From an uncultured beta proteobacterium (GTDB taxonomy: Bacteria; Pseudomonadota; Gammaproteobacteria; Burkholderiales; Burkholderiaceae_C), in the NCBI GenBank assembly GCA_903876045.1, contig CAIQYP010000549.1:1-37181 (forward strand): a stretch of 37,181 bases of DNA, in the 5' to 3' direction. The notes beneath the pieces were generated by a model, which worked only from the letters and a program-made list of their open reading frames with translations, was not told the DNA's origin and did not search any database. Of the stretch, positions 23,990-32,897 are shown one piece after another (the first letter of the stretch is position 1; every line of letters begins with the position of its first letter). The position numbers and the translations under genes are program-made.

Positions 23990-24589
23990 TCAGGCCATCA
24001 GCATCGGGTACAGCGAGGCAACCAGCGCCAGGGCCATGGCGTTATTGAAGATGCGCAGCTTCAGCGGATCTTGTAAAAACTTGCGCATGCTGCTGCCAAA
24101 GGCAGCCCAACTGCCCACGCAAGGCAGGCCCAGCAGGGTGAACAGGCTGCCGAGCAACAGCACTTGCACCGGGTTGGCGTCCGCTGGCAAGTAGGCTGTC
24201 ATGGCGGTCATGCACATGACCCAGGCCTTGGGGTTGACCCATTGGAATGCAGCCGCACCCCAAAAGCCCAGGGGCCGGGAGTTTCCCGCGTCCACACCCG
24301 GTGCGGTGCGCGACGTGGCCAAATTCCATGCAAGCCACACCATGTAAGCACCGCCCACATAGCGCATGCACTCCAGCACGATGGGGTACTGCCCCAACAC
24401 GCCATGCAAGCCCAGACCGACCAGCATTTGCATCAGGCCGAAGCCGATGCAAATGCCCAGCAAGTGCGGCAGCGTGCGTTGCAGGCCGAAGTTCACGCCC
24501 GACGTGAGGATCATGGTGTTGTTAGGGCCGGGCGTGATCAGGCTGACCACCGCAAAAAGGCTGGCAGCAATCCAGAGTTCGGGGCTCAT
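23990..24589 (-). CDS. LysE family amino-acid exporter
   Basis: LysE/RhtB exporters move amino acids out of the cytoplasm using the proton gradient. The 199-residue protein has about six membrane segments and the family motif SLITPGPNNTMILTSG near residue 16, followed by GLQRTLPHLLGICIGFG and AYMVWLAWNLA. QWVNPKAWVMCMTAMTAYLP matches the conserved NPK(A/T)W of the family. Its ATG overlaps the EamA stop by 4 nt, and it is followed after 4 bp by the ABM-type gene. The tight packing with an aminotransferase suggests export of an amino acid or intermediate handled by that enzyme. Confidence 0.92.
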   Translation of the reverse strand: MSPELWIAASLFAVVSLITPGPNNTMILTSGVNFGLQRTLPHLLGICIGFGLMQMLVGLGLHGVLGQYPIVLECMRYVGGAYMVWLAWNLATSRTAPGVDAGNSRPLGFWGAAAFQWVNPKAWVMCMTAMTAYLPADANPVQVLLLGSLFTLLGLPCVGSWAAFGSSMRKFLQDPLKLRIFNNAMALALVASLYPMLMA

Positions 24590-25584
24590 GGCGCGGCCTT
24601 AAGTTGCGTCACGGCCGGATCCGTGACAGGGCTAACGGGAGAGACTGCTGCGGCCTGATCGGCAGCGATGGCAGGAGTTGCCGTCGGGTTTGATGCAAAG
24701 CGCTTGCCCAGAAACACCACCGCCACCACCGCCAGCGCAAAGCCCAGGGTGACAGGGTCGAGTGCTTCACCCAGCAGCGGCACGGCGGCCAGAATGCTGA
24801 AGAAGGGTTGGAGTAATTGCACTTGGCTTACCCGTAGTGCACCACCCATGGCCAGGCCGCGGTACCAGGCAAAGAAGCCGGCCCACATGGAAAACACGCC
24901 GACGTAGCCCAGGCCCAACCACGACGGGGTGTGGATGGCTGTGGTCGGCCAGTTCAGCAAGGCACCCGGCACGCTGAAGGGCAAGGCCATGACGCAGACC
25001 CAGCAGATCACTCGCTCGGCGCCCAGCGCTGGCGTCACCTGCGCACCAAATACATAGCCCACAGCAGCTGACAGAATCGCGCCCAGCAACAAAAGGTCGG
25101 CCCATTCCAGTGCAAAGCCCTGGCTGTGTTGATACGCCCGCATCAGGGAGAACGCCATCACCAGCACGGCGCCCAACCCGGCACAGACCCAGAAACCCAG
25201 CCGCGCCCGCTGGTGCAGCACCCAGGCCGCCATGGCGGCAGTGGCCAGCGGCAGCAGGGCGGTAAACACGGCGGCATGGCCCGAGGTGACATGGCGCAGC
25301 GCCAGACCCAGACACAGTGGAAAGCCCACGGTATTTCCCAGCATGGCCATAAATAGCGGCTTGCGTTGCGCAACAGTGGGCAAGGGTGAACGGGTGATGC
25401 CGAGAAAGGCCAGCGATAGACAACCAGCCAGTGCCGCGCGTGCAAAGGTGATGAACCAGGCCGAGAGTTGCGGGTCCTGCATGCTGCCGGTGGCCAGGCG
25501 CGTCATAGGCAAGGTCACGGCGAAGATCGCCACGCCCAGAACGCCCAGCCACATGCCTTTGGTTTCCTTTTTCATGCGCTGCAT
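24586..25584 (-). CDS. EamA/DMT family transporter
   Basis: This is an inner-membrane metabolite or amino-acid exporter of the drug/metabolite transporter superfamily. With the ATG at 25584 it has 332 residues and about ten membrane segments in two EamA repeats. The first covers roughly GMWLGVLGVAIFAVTLPMT to VLVMAF, the second from ADLLLLGAILSAAVGYVFG to VAVVFLGKRF, with LLQPFFSILAAVPLLGE in the last but one pair. The C-terminal ~35 residues are a polar Ala/Pro/Thr tail. The frame is open 103 codons upstream, but that part crosses the divergent MocR gene and is not protein-like. It is the first gene of the unit facing MocR and overlaps lysE-like by 4 nt. Confidence 0.9.
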   Translation of the reverse strand: MQRMKKETKGMWLGVLGVAIFAVTLPMTRLATGSMQDPQLSAWFITFARAALAGCLSLAFLGITRSPLPTVAQRKPLFMAMLGNTVGFPLCLGLALRHVTSGHAAVFTALLPLATAAMAAWVLHQRARLGFWVCAGLGAVLVMAFSLMRAYQHSQGFALEWADLLLLGAILSAAVGYVFGAQVTPALGAERVICWVCVMALPFSVPGALLNWPTTAIHTPSWLGLGYVGVFSMWAGFFAWYRGLAMGGALRVSQVQLLQPFFSILAAVPLLGEALDPVTLGFALAVVAVVFLGKRFASNPTATPAIAADQAAAVSPVSPVTDPAVTQLKAAP

Positions 25585-25646
25585 GGGTGGCTCTTGGTTT
25601 TGGATGGATGTGTCTGCATGCTTCCCAATGTACGTGCAATTCCAGC

Positions 25647-25686
25647 ACAGTTGCAGTACAGTTATGGCGAACATTTGTAAAACTGT
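25647..25686. promoter_or_regulatory. Candidate MocR operator half-sites in divergent promoter region
   Basis: ACAGTT occurs at 25647-25652 and again at 25658-25663, an 11-bp phase that puts both on the same face of the helix. The inverted form AACTGT follows at 25681-25686. MocR proteins such as PdxR and GabR bind direct repeats in the gap between their own gene and the target. Here the sites lie in the 141-bp gap between EamA and mocR. The assignment is by analogy. Confidence 0.45.
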
Positions 25687-25725
25687 ATTGGCTTCGCGGC
25701 TAGCACAAGCCGCACAGGAGATTTC

Positions 25726-27162
25726 ATGCTGATGAAGAGCAGCGCGCAGTCGCTCACCGAACAACTGGCGGCCCGATTTGCCCAGCGCATCCGCGACCGG
25801 TTGCTGGCGCCCGGTGCGCGCCTGCCCTCGGTGCGGCAGTGCGCGCAGCAGCAGGGCGTTAGTCCCTCCACCGTGGTGGGCGCCTATGACCAATTGCTGG
25901 CGCAGGGGCTGGTGGAGGCGCGGCGTAACCGGGGTTTCTTTGTGCGCGAGAGCTTGCAGACCCCTGCTGAATATGCGTTGGCACAGGCCAAAGCAGTGGC
26001 CATTGCAGAGCCCTCAGCCGCAACCCCGCACCGCGCCCCGTTGAACGCCACAGCGCTGATTCGCGGCATGTTCCATGGCATCAGCGACAAGCCCCAGCCC
26101 GGCATGGGTGTGCTGCCGCAAGATTGGTTACAGACCACGTTTCTGTCCAGCGCAGTGCGGCGCTTTTGCAATGCCAAGGACATGAATGCCTTCTCGCTGC
26201 AATACGGCGAGCCGGCTGGGGATGCCGGCCTGCGCCGTGCGGTGTCCAACAAGCTCAAGACGTTGGCCGTGCAGGCCGCGCCGGAACAGATCATCACCAC
26301 CATTGGCGCCACCCATGCGTTGGACATTGTCAGCCGCACCCTGCTGCGCGCGGGCGACTATGTGATGGTCGAAGAGCCCGGCTGGGCGGTGGAGTTTGCC
26401 CGGCTTGATGCCTTGGGTATGCGCATTTTGCCAGTGCCACGCCGGGCTGACGGGCCGGATCTGGAGATCATGGCGCGCTATGCCGAGGCGCATGCGCCCA
26501 AGCTATTTGTCAGTGTCAGCGTGCTGCACAACCCCACCGGCTACAGCCTGAGCCCGGCCGGCGCGCACCGCATTTTGCAGCTGGCCAATCAGCACAATTT
26601 CCATGTGGTGGAGGACGATACCTACAGCCACTTTGCCCCTGAACACGCCACCCGCCTATGCGCTCTGGACGGGCTGCAGCGCACCATTTATGTCGGCGGC
26701 TTTGCCAAGATACTGGCACCGAATTGGCGTGTCGGCTATATGGCCGCGCCGGGGAATTTGGTGGAGCGCTTGCTGGACACCAAGTTGCTTTCCACGCTGA
26801 CCACCCCGGCCTTGCTGGAGAAAGCCCTGGCCTGGTGTGTGGAGCAGGGCCAGATTCGACGCCACGCCGAGCGCATCCGGCAGCGTCTGGACGGCGCGCG
26901 CAGCCGCAGCGTGGCACTGGCACTCGGTCACGGCTTTGTTTTTGCTGCCGAGCCGATGGGCCTTTTTGGTTGGGTCGATACCGGGGTCGATACGGATGCG
27001 CTGTCGCAGCGCATGCTGGACGAGGGCTACCTGCTGGCGCCGGGAGCCTTGTTTCACGCGCAGCGCACGCCGAGCAGTCTCATGCGCATCAACTTTGCCA
27101 CCACGCAGGAGCCGGTGTTCTGGAGCACGCTGCAACGGCTATGTGCCGAGCAGCGCCAGTGA
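25726..27162 (+). CDS. MocR family transcriptional regulator (GntR HTH plus aminotransferase)
   Basis: MocR regulators join a winged-helix GntR domain to a fold-type I aminotransferase-like domain that senses PLP or an amino-acid adduct. In this 478-residue protein the HTH spans about residues 8-75 (LPSVRQCAQQQGVSPSTVVGAYDQL). The catalytic-like domain follows a linker, with TTIGATHALDIV, HNPTGYSLSPAGAHRIL and the PLP lysine K328 in YVGGFAKILAPNWRVGYM. A good Shine-Dalgarno sequence (CAGGAG) lies 6 nt before the ATG. It is divergent from the EamA-LysE-ABM-aminotransferase unit, the usual layout for a MocR protein and its target. The effector is unknown. Confidence 0.93.
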   Translation: MLMKSSAQSLTEQLAARFAQRIRDRLLAPGARLPSVRQCAQQQGVSPSTVVGAYDQLLAQGLVEARRNRGFFVRESLQTPAEYALAQAKAVAIAEPSAATPHRAPLNATALIRGMFHGISDKPQPGMGVLPQDWLQTTFLSSAVRRFCNAKDMNAFSLQYGEPAGDAGLRRAVSNKLKTLAVQAAPEQIITTIGATHALDIVSRTLLRAGDYVMVEEPGWAVEFARLDALGMRILPVPRRADGPDLEIMARYAEAHAPKLFVSVSVLHNPTGYSLSPAGAHRILQLANQHNFHVVEDDTYSHFAPEHATRLCALDGLQRTIYVGGFAKILAPNWRVGYMAAPGNLVERLLDTKLLSTLTTPALLEKALAWCVEQGQIRRHAERIRQRLDGARSRSVALALGHGFVFAAEPMGLFGWVDTGVDTDALSQRMLDEGYLLAPGALFHAQRTPSSLMRINFATTQEPVFWSTLQRLCAEQRQ

Positions 27163-27177
27163 AGCAAGATTGCCCGA

Positions 27178-27477
27178 CTACCCCGGCTGGCCGCCAGACT
27201 GAAACAGTTGCCGCGCCGTGATGATCGTCAAAAAAATCTCTTGTGGGCTGAGTTCGGGAAAGTGGTCCTTGAGGGTGTGGTAGGCCAGCACCTCCTGGCC
27301 ACCGCTGCCCCCCCATTGCGTGCGTCGGTCAAAAAATGGCCGCAGCGCCTCGTAACGCGGTGGATAGACCAGATCTTTCTTGCGGCGTTCGCCTGATTCA
27401 GGAATTGACTGAGTAGGTGACACGGTGAAGGCCCCCTGAAATTGGATTTGTGTGAATGGTGGCAGCTTTGGCACCAA
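27178..27477 (-). CDS. Small hypothetical protein downstream of flgL
   Basis: I do not recognise this protein. The frame encodes up to 99 residues and its second half looks like real protein (RRKKDLVYPPRYEALRPF, GGQEVLAYHTLKDHFPEL, SPQEIFLTIITARQLF), soluble and without Cys. The start is unclear: the frame opens at a TTG (27477) or the next codon, GTG, with no ribosome site. A different minus-strand frame beginning at a GTG 8 bp after the flgL stop (27542) encodes plausible protein for ~24 residues (WQRLFALCQTHEKDKARL) before losing coding character. One gene split by a frameshift near 27475-27480 is therefore possible. It converges on mocR, 15 bp away. Confidence 0.45.
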   Translation of the reverse strand: MVPKLPPFTQIQFQGAFTVSPTQSIPESGERRKKDLVYPPRYEALRPFFDRRTQWGGSGGQEVLAYHTLKDHFPELSPQEIFLTIITARQLFQSGGQPG

Positions 27478-27549
27478 ACCTCAAGCAAACGGGCCTTGTC
27501 CTTCTCGTGGGTTTGACACAGCGCAAAGAGTCGCTGCCACACGCCACTG

Positions 27550-28791
27550 CTAGCCGATGTAGTTGAACAGTGACAGTTTTTGGACTTGAGCGTAGGACTG
27601 CAGTGCGGCCTGGTAACCGGTTTGCTGCTTCTGAAAGTCTGACACTGCCTTGATCATGTCTACGTCTTCAGCGCGTGAGCGGTCGGCTTCCTGCTCCACA
27701 TTACGCTTGTCGTTGGTGGCGGTGATGGTGTCGGCCCGGCTGAGCAGGTCACCAGCCTGGCCGCGAACTGCAGAGATGCGAGCCATGCTGATATCAATGT
27801 TGTGCAGGGCTTGGGACACGGCTTGGTTCGCCGCATTGCTGTTGGTGGCGCCGTTGATGTCGTTGACCGCATGGTCAATGGTGGAAAAAACGCTGACGTT
27901 CGGATCCACGGTGACGGTGTCCCCCAGTGTCGGAGTGCCCTTGACGTTAAGGGCCAGCCCCGGCATGCCGGTCACTGCAAAACCCAGTTCCTTGGACCAG
28001 GGGACTGCGGTTGGGGATGCAATGGTTGTACCCGGCGGAGTTGTCATGTCGTTAACGTGGTAATCCACCGTGCCCAGAGTCGCGTTGAACGCATCGATAA
28101 CCACTGCGTAGGGGGCGCCGGTAATCGTGCCGGCCCCGACTGCGTTGTTCTTCACCACGCTGTCTGTGGTCAAAGCGCTGTTGCTCGTTTTCACGTTGTA
28201 GGCTGCGTCGCGCGCGGGTTGCAGCATGAAGGCACTCTCACCATCCAGCGTGGACGGTATGGCATAGGTTCCCGCTGCGGCAGTGCCTGGCAGACCATTG
28301 AAGGTGTAGTCGGGTACGCTGCTAGCCGGTCCGGTAAATGGCTGTAGCGCGCTGCCCAAGGCTGCAAATAAGGGTTGGCCGTTGCTGTCCTGGGTGTTGG
28401 CAAGTGTCAGGATTTGCTGGCGCAAGGCGGTGATCTGGTCACTCACGGTCTTGCGTTCTGCAGCGCTGAATGAGCCGTTGCCGGCACTGACCACCAGGTC
28501 GCGCACGTTTTGCATGGCTGAGGTGATATCGCCCAGCGTGCTTTCCGCAGTAGAAATCGCGTTCCGCTGCACTTCAAGTGCGCGTTGGTCGGTAGCAATG
28601 CGTGCAAGGCGGTTGAGTGCGCGTTCAGCCTGCGCCGCACCTGTGGGGTCATCTGAAGGAGAGGTGATTTTTTTGCCCGATGACAGACTCTCCTGCAGGT
28701 TTGCCAGGTTGTTTTGTCGCGTGGTCAGGTTGGCTAGCGTGTTGTCGTAGCTGTTGGCGCTACCTAGTCGGGAAAAAGATGTGACAGACAT
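27550..28791 (-). CDS. flgL: Flagellar hook-filament junction protein FlgL (HAP3)
   Basis: FlgL joins the hook-side FlgK layer to the flagellin filament; it is exported by the flagellar type III system and has no signal peptide. The 413-residue protein has the flagellin-like N-terminal coiled region (NLTTRQNNLANLQESLSSGKKITSPSDDPTGAAQAERALNRLA) and the matching C-terminal helices (ISAVRGQAGDLLSRADTI, EDVDMIKAVSDFQKQQTGYQAALQSYAQVQ, ending LSLFNYIG). The middle (about 150-300) is the variable exposed domain. It is the last recognisable gene of the operon, 22 bp after flgK. Confidence 0.96.
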   Translation of the reverse strand: MSVTSFSRLGSANSYDNTLANLTTRQNNLANLQESLSSGKKITSPSDDPTGAAQAERALNRLARIATDQRALEVQRNAISTAESTLGDITSAMQNVRDLVVSAGNGSFSAAERKTVSDQITALRQQILTLANTQDSNGQPLFAALGSALQPFTGPASSVPDYTFNGLPGTAAAGTYAIPSTLDGESAFMLQPARDAAYNVKTSNSALTTDSVVKNNAVGAGTITGAPYAVVIDAFNATLGTVDYHVNDMTTPPGTTIASPTAVPWSKELGFAVTGMPGLALNVKGTPTLGDTVTVDPNVSVFSTIDHAVNDINGATNSNAANQAVSQALHNIDISMARISAVRGQAGDLLSRADTITATNDKRNVEQEADRSRAEDVDMIKAVSDFQKQQTGYQAALQSYAQVQKLSLFNYIG

Positions 28792-28813
28792 GTGAAATGC
28801 TCCTGTTCCAGGC

Positions 28814-30760
28814 TTAGGCGCCGAGCGTCTGGATCAGCGTGGTGAAAATGGCCTGCGCGACCTGGATCATCTTGGCTGCGGCTTGGTAGGCCTGCTGGTA
28901 CTGAATCAGTTTGGCCGCTTCTTCGTCCAGGTTGACGCCCGCAATGCCGGTGCGGTCTTTCTCGGCGTTGGTGGCGATATTGGTGGAAACCGTGGCCGAG
29001 TAATTCGCGCTCTGGGCGCGAATACCGATTTGCGAAATCACTCCAGCGTAGCCGTCACTCATGGCAGCGCCGTCGAACATGGGCACGTCGCGCAGATTCA
29101 TCATGTTGATGGCGTTGCCGCCATTGAGTTTGATATCCAGGCCGGTCGTGCTGATGTCTTGCACAACAAAAGTGTCGCCGTTCTGAGGTGCACCCTGTAG
29201 GGTCAACGTCCAGTTGTTGGCCGGGGCTCCAGGCAACGGTGTCGGCGGGATCGGCTGCCCCGATGTGTAGGTGAACGTGCCCACGACGCCGCTGATCGAA
29301 TATTGGGTCGGGCTGACTGTGGTGTCAAAAGTGATGGTGGCAGGCACGCCGACCGGCGGATTTGTATTGGTGCTCAGCGAGGTGAGTTGCAGGCTGCCCG
29401 TGTTGTTGGCACCCATCTTGCCCACAATAGGGCTGGCCACGGCAAGCGCGCTGGGCGAGGAGAACTCGCGCGCGATATTGGTGGCCGCCGAAGCGAAGGG
29501 TTTGAGCAAAAAGCGGTCACCGGCCGTGGCCGACGCTAAGCCTGTCAGAGTCAGGCCGTCAAATGTCGGGTTTCCTGCGGTAGGGTCAAAGGTCTTGGAG
29601 GTGCCATCAGACATGCGCGTCACAGACACTTGGGTGCCAGACAGCACCTTGACCTGGTAGTCGGAGGCCACAAACTGGGTTGCATCGGCAATGCCGAGAG
29701 TTAGCGCAGCGGCAGGCGCTGTTGCGTTGGTAGCGGCTGGCGGCAGCGGCACCAGAATATTGTTCACATTGACTGGCGTAAACAAGTTTTGACCAACTTG
29801 TCCGTTCAGGTCCAGGCCCAGCTTGTGCTGGTTGTTCAGGGTGGTGGTCACGGCAGTGGTCAGGCGCCCCAGCAGGTTGCGGCCTTCTACCAGATCGTTG
29901 TTCTGGAAGCGCAGCAGGCCCGATACCTCGCCGCCGCCCAGCACCTTTTCATCCATAGTTACGGAGAGGCCGTCGCGCGTCACAGTCAACTTGTTTTGCT
30001 GCGGGTCACCAAAGTCATCCTTGGTGGGTGACAGGGCCAGCTTGGAAGTCGAACTACCCAGCACCAAAGACTGACTACCACCGATGTAAATGCCAACCGT
30101 TCCGTCGTCAGCGGGCACTGAGGTGGTCTGTATGTATTTGTTGAGGTCGTGAATGAGCTGGTCGCGTTTGTCCAGCAGGTCGTTTGGGGGCTGGCCCTTG
30201 CCCTGTGCGAGTGCAATCTGCTCGTTTACATCGGCGATGTTTTGTGCCAGCGTGTTGACCGAGTTGATCTTTTCGTTCAGAGCCTGGGTGATGCCGGTTT
30301 GCAAATCGTCCAGGCTTTGCGATGCGTCGCGCAGGCGGCGCGTGGTTTCGTCTACCCGGGTCAGCACCACGGTGCGCGCGGTGATGTCGGTGGGGGTACT
30401 GGCCACATCCGACATGGAGTTGAGCATGTCATTGATGGACTGGCCAATGCCATTGGTGCCACCTTGAAAAATGTTGCTGAGCTGCGTCAGATAGTCCGAA
30501 CGGGTGGTGTCGGCAGATTGGGTGGACGCTGCCAGAGTGCTTTGCCGCGTAAGAAACTGGTCGTAGTTGCGTTGAATGGTTTGTATCTCAACGCCCTTGC
30601 CAATGTAGCCAGCGCCGGTAAACTGACCGACCACCGTACTCACAACGACGCTTTGGCGCGAGTAGCCAGTGGTGTTGACGTTGGCAATATTGTTGCCAAT
30701 AGTCTGGAGTGCAACCTGATTGGCCTGCAAGGCCAAAGTGCCGATGTTCAGAATGCTCAT
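28814..30760 (-). CDS. flgK: Flagellar hook-associated protein FlgK (HAP1)
   Basis: FlgK is the first junction protein laid on the finished hook. The 648-residue length is within the range for betaproteobacteria. The N-terminus SILNIGTLALQANQVALQTI and NNIANVNTTGYSRQSVVV is the rod/hook/HAP signature. A long coiled segment follows (about 130-200: SLDDLQTGITQALNEKINSV). The C-terminus GVNLDEEAAKLIQYQQAYQA and AAKMIQVAQAIFTTLIQTLG is the usual conserved terminal helix. The central 300-530 region is a Thr/Ala/Pro-rich variable domain. Export is by the flagellar type III route. It lies 12 bp downstream of flgJ. Confidence 0.97.
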   Translation of the reverse strand: MSILNIGTLALQANQVALQTIGNNIANVNTTGYSRQSVVVSTVVGQFTGAGYIGKGVEIQTIQRNYDQFLTRQSTLAASTQSADTTRSDYLTQLSNIFQGGTNGIGQSINDMLNSMSDVASTPTDITARTVVLTRVDETTRRLRDASQSLDDLQTGITQALNEKINSVNTLAQNIADVNEQIALAQGKGQPPNDLLDKRDQLIHDLNKYIQTTSVPADDGTVGIYIGGSQSLVLGSSTSKLALSPTKDDFGDPQQNKLTVTRDGLSVTMDEKVLGGGEVSGLLRFQNNDLVEGRNLLGRLTTAVTTTLNNQHKLGLDLNGQVGQNLFTPVNVNNILVPLPPAATNATAPAAALTLGIADATQFVASDYQVKVLSGTQVSVTRMSDGTSKTFDPTAGNPTFDGLTLTGLASATAGDRFLLKPFASAATNIAREFSSPSALAVASPIVGKMGANNTGSLQLTSLSTNTNPPVGVPATITFDTTVSPTQYSISGVVGTFTYTSGQPIPPTPLPGAPANNWTLTLQGAPQNGDTFVVQDISTTGLDIKLNGGNAINMMNLRDVPMFDGAAMSDGYAGVISQIGIRAQSANYSATVSTNIATNAEKDRTGIAGVNLDEEAAKLIQYQQAYQAAAKMIQVAQAIFTTLIQTLGA

Positions 30761-30772
30761 GGCGTCTGACTC

Positions 30773-31672
30773 CTAGACCTGCACGCGGCGCAGTTGCAGC
30801 GTGGTGTTAATGGCACGGCTCAGTTTGGCTGCGTATTCCGGGTCGGTGGCGTAGCCGGCTTTTTGCAGGCCGCTGGCAAAAGCCTGGGGGCTGCTGGTCT
30901 GCAGTTTGGCCTTAGCGTAGCGCGGGCTGTCACCCACCAGACTGGCGTAGTCTTTGAAGGCCTCTTCGTACGAACCATAAGAGCGGAACTTGGCAACCTT
31001 CTTCTCAGCCACGCCGTCTTTGTATTCGGTCGTGGTAACTTCGGCCACCTTGCCACTCCAACCGCTGGTGGCCTTGATGCCAAACACGTTGAAAGAGGGC
31101 GTGCCACCTTTGTTCTTGATCTCGTGCTGGCCCCAACCGGTTTCATGGCCGGCTTGGCCGATCATGTAGCCGGCGGGAATGCCGGTGGCCTGCTCGGCCT
31201 TGGCGGCCGCGTCAGTCAGTTTGTTGACGAAGGCCGCTTGACCCGCAGTAGGTGCCTTGCCGGTCTTGCCAACCGGGCCGACATTGCGGGACGGATCGGC
31301 CGGGGCAAGCGATTTCGGCAGGCTTGTTGTGCCATCGGCCGGGATACCCATTTGCCGTGTCAACTGGGCTGCTATCAGGTCGGACAGGCCACCAGGCTGG
31401 CCCGACATCTGCACGGCAAACTGCTGGTCCAGCAGGTCGGTGCCGAGGTCGCTACCGGCGTTGTCCAACTCGCCGGACTTCATGGTGGCGTTGGCATCGC
31501 GCATGCTCTTGAGCAGCTCCTTCATGAACAACGACTCCAACTGTTTGGCAGTCTCTTTGATGGCGGCGGGCGTCTGCTTGCCCGCTTCCAGTTTCAGGTT
31601 TCCCAAAGACTGCGCATCCGCTGCCAGCGTGTTGTTGAAGGAGGAGGTGCCAAACACCGAACCGTAGCTCAT
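30773..31672 (-). CDS. flgJ: FlgJ, rod cap with peptidoglycan hydrolase domain
   Basis: FlgJ caps the growing rod and, in its dual-domain form, cuts peptidoglycan so that the rod can pass. Residues about 35-105 are the rod-binding domain (ETAKQLESLFMKELLKSMRDA, GTDLLDQQFAVQMSG). Residues about 140-299 are the glucosaminidase domain with the catalytic Glu in IGQAGHETGWGQHEI (E177) and the signature SFNVFGIKA. A Pro/Gly-rich linker joins them. The dual-domain form is typical of beta- and gammaproteobacteria, whereas alphaproteobacteria usually carry the short form. It is one base from flgI, consistent with tight operon packing. Confidence 0.96.
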   Translation of the reverse strand: MSYGSVFGTSSFNNTLAADAQSLGNLKLEAGKQTPAAIKETAKQLESLFMKELLKSMRDANATMKSGELDNAGSDLGTDLLDQQFAVQMSGQPGGLSDLIAAQLTRQMGIPADGTTSLPKSLAPADPSRNVGPVGKTGKAPTAGQAAFVNKLTDAAAKAEQATGIPAGYMIGQAGHETGWGQHEIKNKGGTPSFNVFGIKATSGWSGKVAEVTTTEYKDGVAEKKVAKFRSYGSYEEAFKDYASLVGDSPRYAKAKLQTSSPQAFASGLQKAGYATDPEYAAKLSRAINTTLQLRRVQV

Positions 31673-31673
31673 T

Positions 31674-32831
31674 TCAAATGACCTCCAGCTCTGCGTTCAG
31701 TGCGCCAGCAGACTTGATGGCTTGCAGTATGGCCAGCAAATCCTGCGGCGTGGCGCCCAATGAATTGAGAGCTTTGACGACATCGGCAAGTTGCGCGGAT
31801 GCCGGAATCTGGATCAGCTTGCCGGGTTCCGCTTTGATATCGATGTTGGCCTTTTCCGTGACCGTGGTCTGGCCGCCCGATAGCGCATTGGGTTGACTGA
31901 CCGAGGGCGTGCTCGAAATGCTGATGCTGAGGTTGCCATGTGCAATCGCGCAGGAGCCCAGGGAGACAGCCTGGTTCAACACGATAGAGCCGGTGCGGGC
32001 ATTGATGATGACGCGGGCCGCCTGAATGGATGCCTCCACGGGCAACTCTTCCATCTCGGCAATAAAGCTGATGCGCTCGTTCGGGCCTGCCGGTGCCTGC
32101 ACCTGCACCGTGCGGCCGTCCAGCGCCATCGCGATGCCGGCTCCAAAGTGTTGGTTCACCACGGCGGCCACTTTGCGCGCGGTCTGGAAGTCCGACGCAT
32201 TCAGGCTCAGGCTGATGCTGTTGCCTTCGAGCAGCGATGTAGGTACGGCGCGCTCTACCTGCGCACCATCGGGAATGCGGCCCACGCTGAGGTGGTTTAC
32301 GGTCACTTTGCTGCCCCCGCTGGAGGCACCGGCGCCGGCCACAATCAGATTGCCCTGGGCCATGGCATAGACCTCGCCATCGGCGCCCTTGAGCGGTGTG
32401 GCAATCAGCGTGCCGCCCTTGAGTGATTTGGCATTGCCGACCGAAGAGACATTGATGTCCAGTGTTTGACCCGGGCGGGCAAAGGCTGGCAGTTGTGCGG
32501 TGACCAGCACGGCAGCCACGTTTTTCATTTGTAATTGGCTGAGCTGGGCGGCTGGCAGCGTCATGCCAAGCTGGCGCATGTAATTGGACAGGCCCTGGGT
32601 GGTGTAGGGCATTTGCGTGGTCTGGTCGCCGGTGCCGTCGAGCCCCACGATCAGGCCGAAGCCGGTAAGTTGGTTGCTGCGGACGCCCTCAATCGAGGCG
32701 ATTTCCTTGATGCGTGCGGCTTGAGCGTTAGTGCCGAACAGCACGAACAGAAGGGTGAAAACCGCAAGCACCCAGGACTTCAGCAGCTGGTGCTGGCCGG
32801 TGCCTGTGTGTGCGGGAATCTGGGTTTTCAT
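31674..32831 (-). CDS. flgI: Flagellar P-ring protein FlgI
   Basis: FlgI forms the P ring around the rod in the peptidoglycan layer and is exported by the Sec system. I start at the ATG at 32831 (MKTQIPAHTG), giving 385 residues and a clear signal peptide: LLKSWVLAVFTLLFVLFG followed by TNAQA and cleavage near residue 38. The mature protein begins ARIKEIASIEGVRSNQLTGF, the FlgI signature, with GLIVGLDGTGDQTTQ and SLGATPQDLLAILQAIKSAG at the C-terminus. An 18-codon upstream extension in the same frame has no signal-like character. FlgJ follows one base after the stop. Confidence 0.96.
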   Translation of the reverse strand: MKTQIPAHTGTGQHQLLKSWVLAVFTLLFVLFGTNAQAARIKEIASIEGVRSNQLTGFGLIVGLDGTGDQTTQMPYTTQGLSNYMRQLGMTLPAAQLSQLQMKNVAAVLVTAQLPAFARPGQTLDINVSSVGNAKSLKGGTLIATPLKGADGEVYAMAQGNLIVAGAGASSGGSKVTVNHLSVGRIPDGAQVERAVPTSLLEGNSISLSLNASDFQTARKVAAVVNQHFGAGIAMALDGRTVQVQAPAGPNERISFIAEMEELPVEASIQAARVIINARTGSIVLNQAVSLGSCAIAHGNLSISISSTPSVSQPNALSGGQTTVTEKANIDIKAEPGKLIQIPASAQLADVVKALNSLGATPQDLLAILQAIKSAGALNAELEVI

Positions 32832-32897
32832 GTGCCGAACCGGTAGTTGGGGAGATCCGACTGGATCCTTTACCCCTCGGCACAATTCTGGAGAACT

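Noticed and set aside
30794-31681. Plus-strand open frame of 295 codons opposite flgJ
   Set aside because: Exactly mirrors flgJ; no domain, and the operon context supports flgJ.
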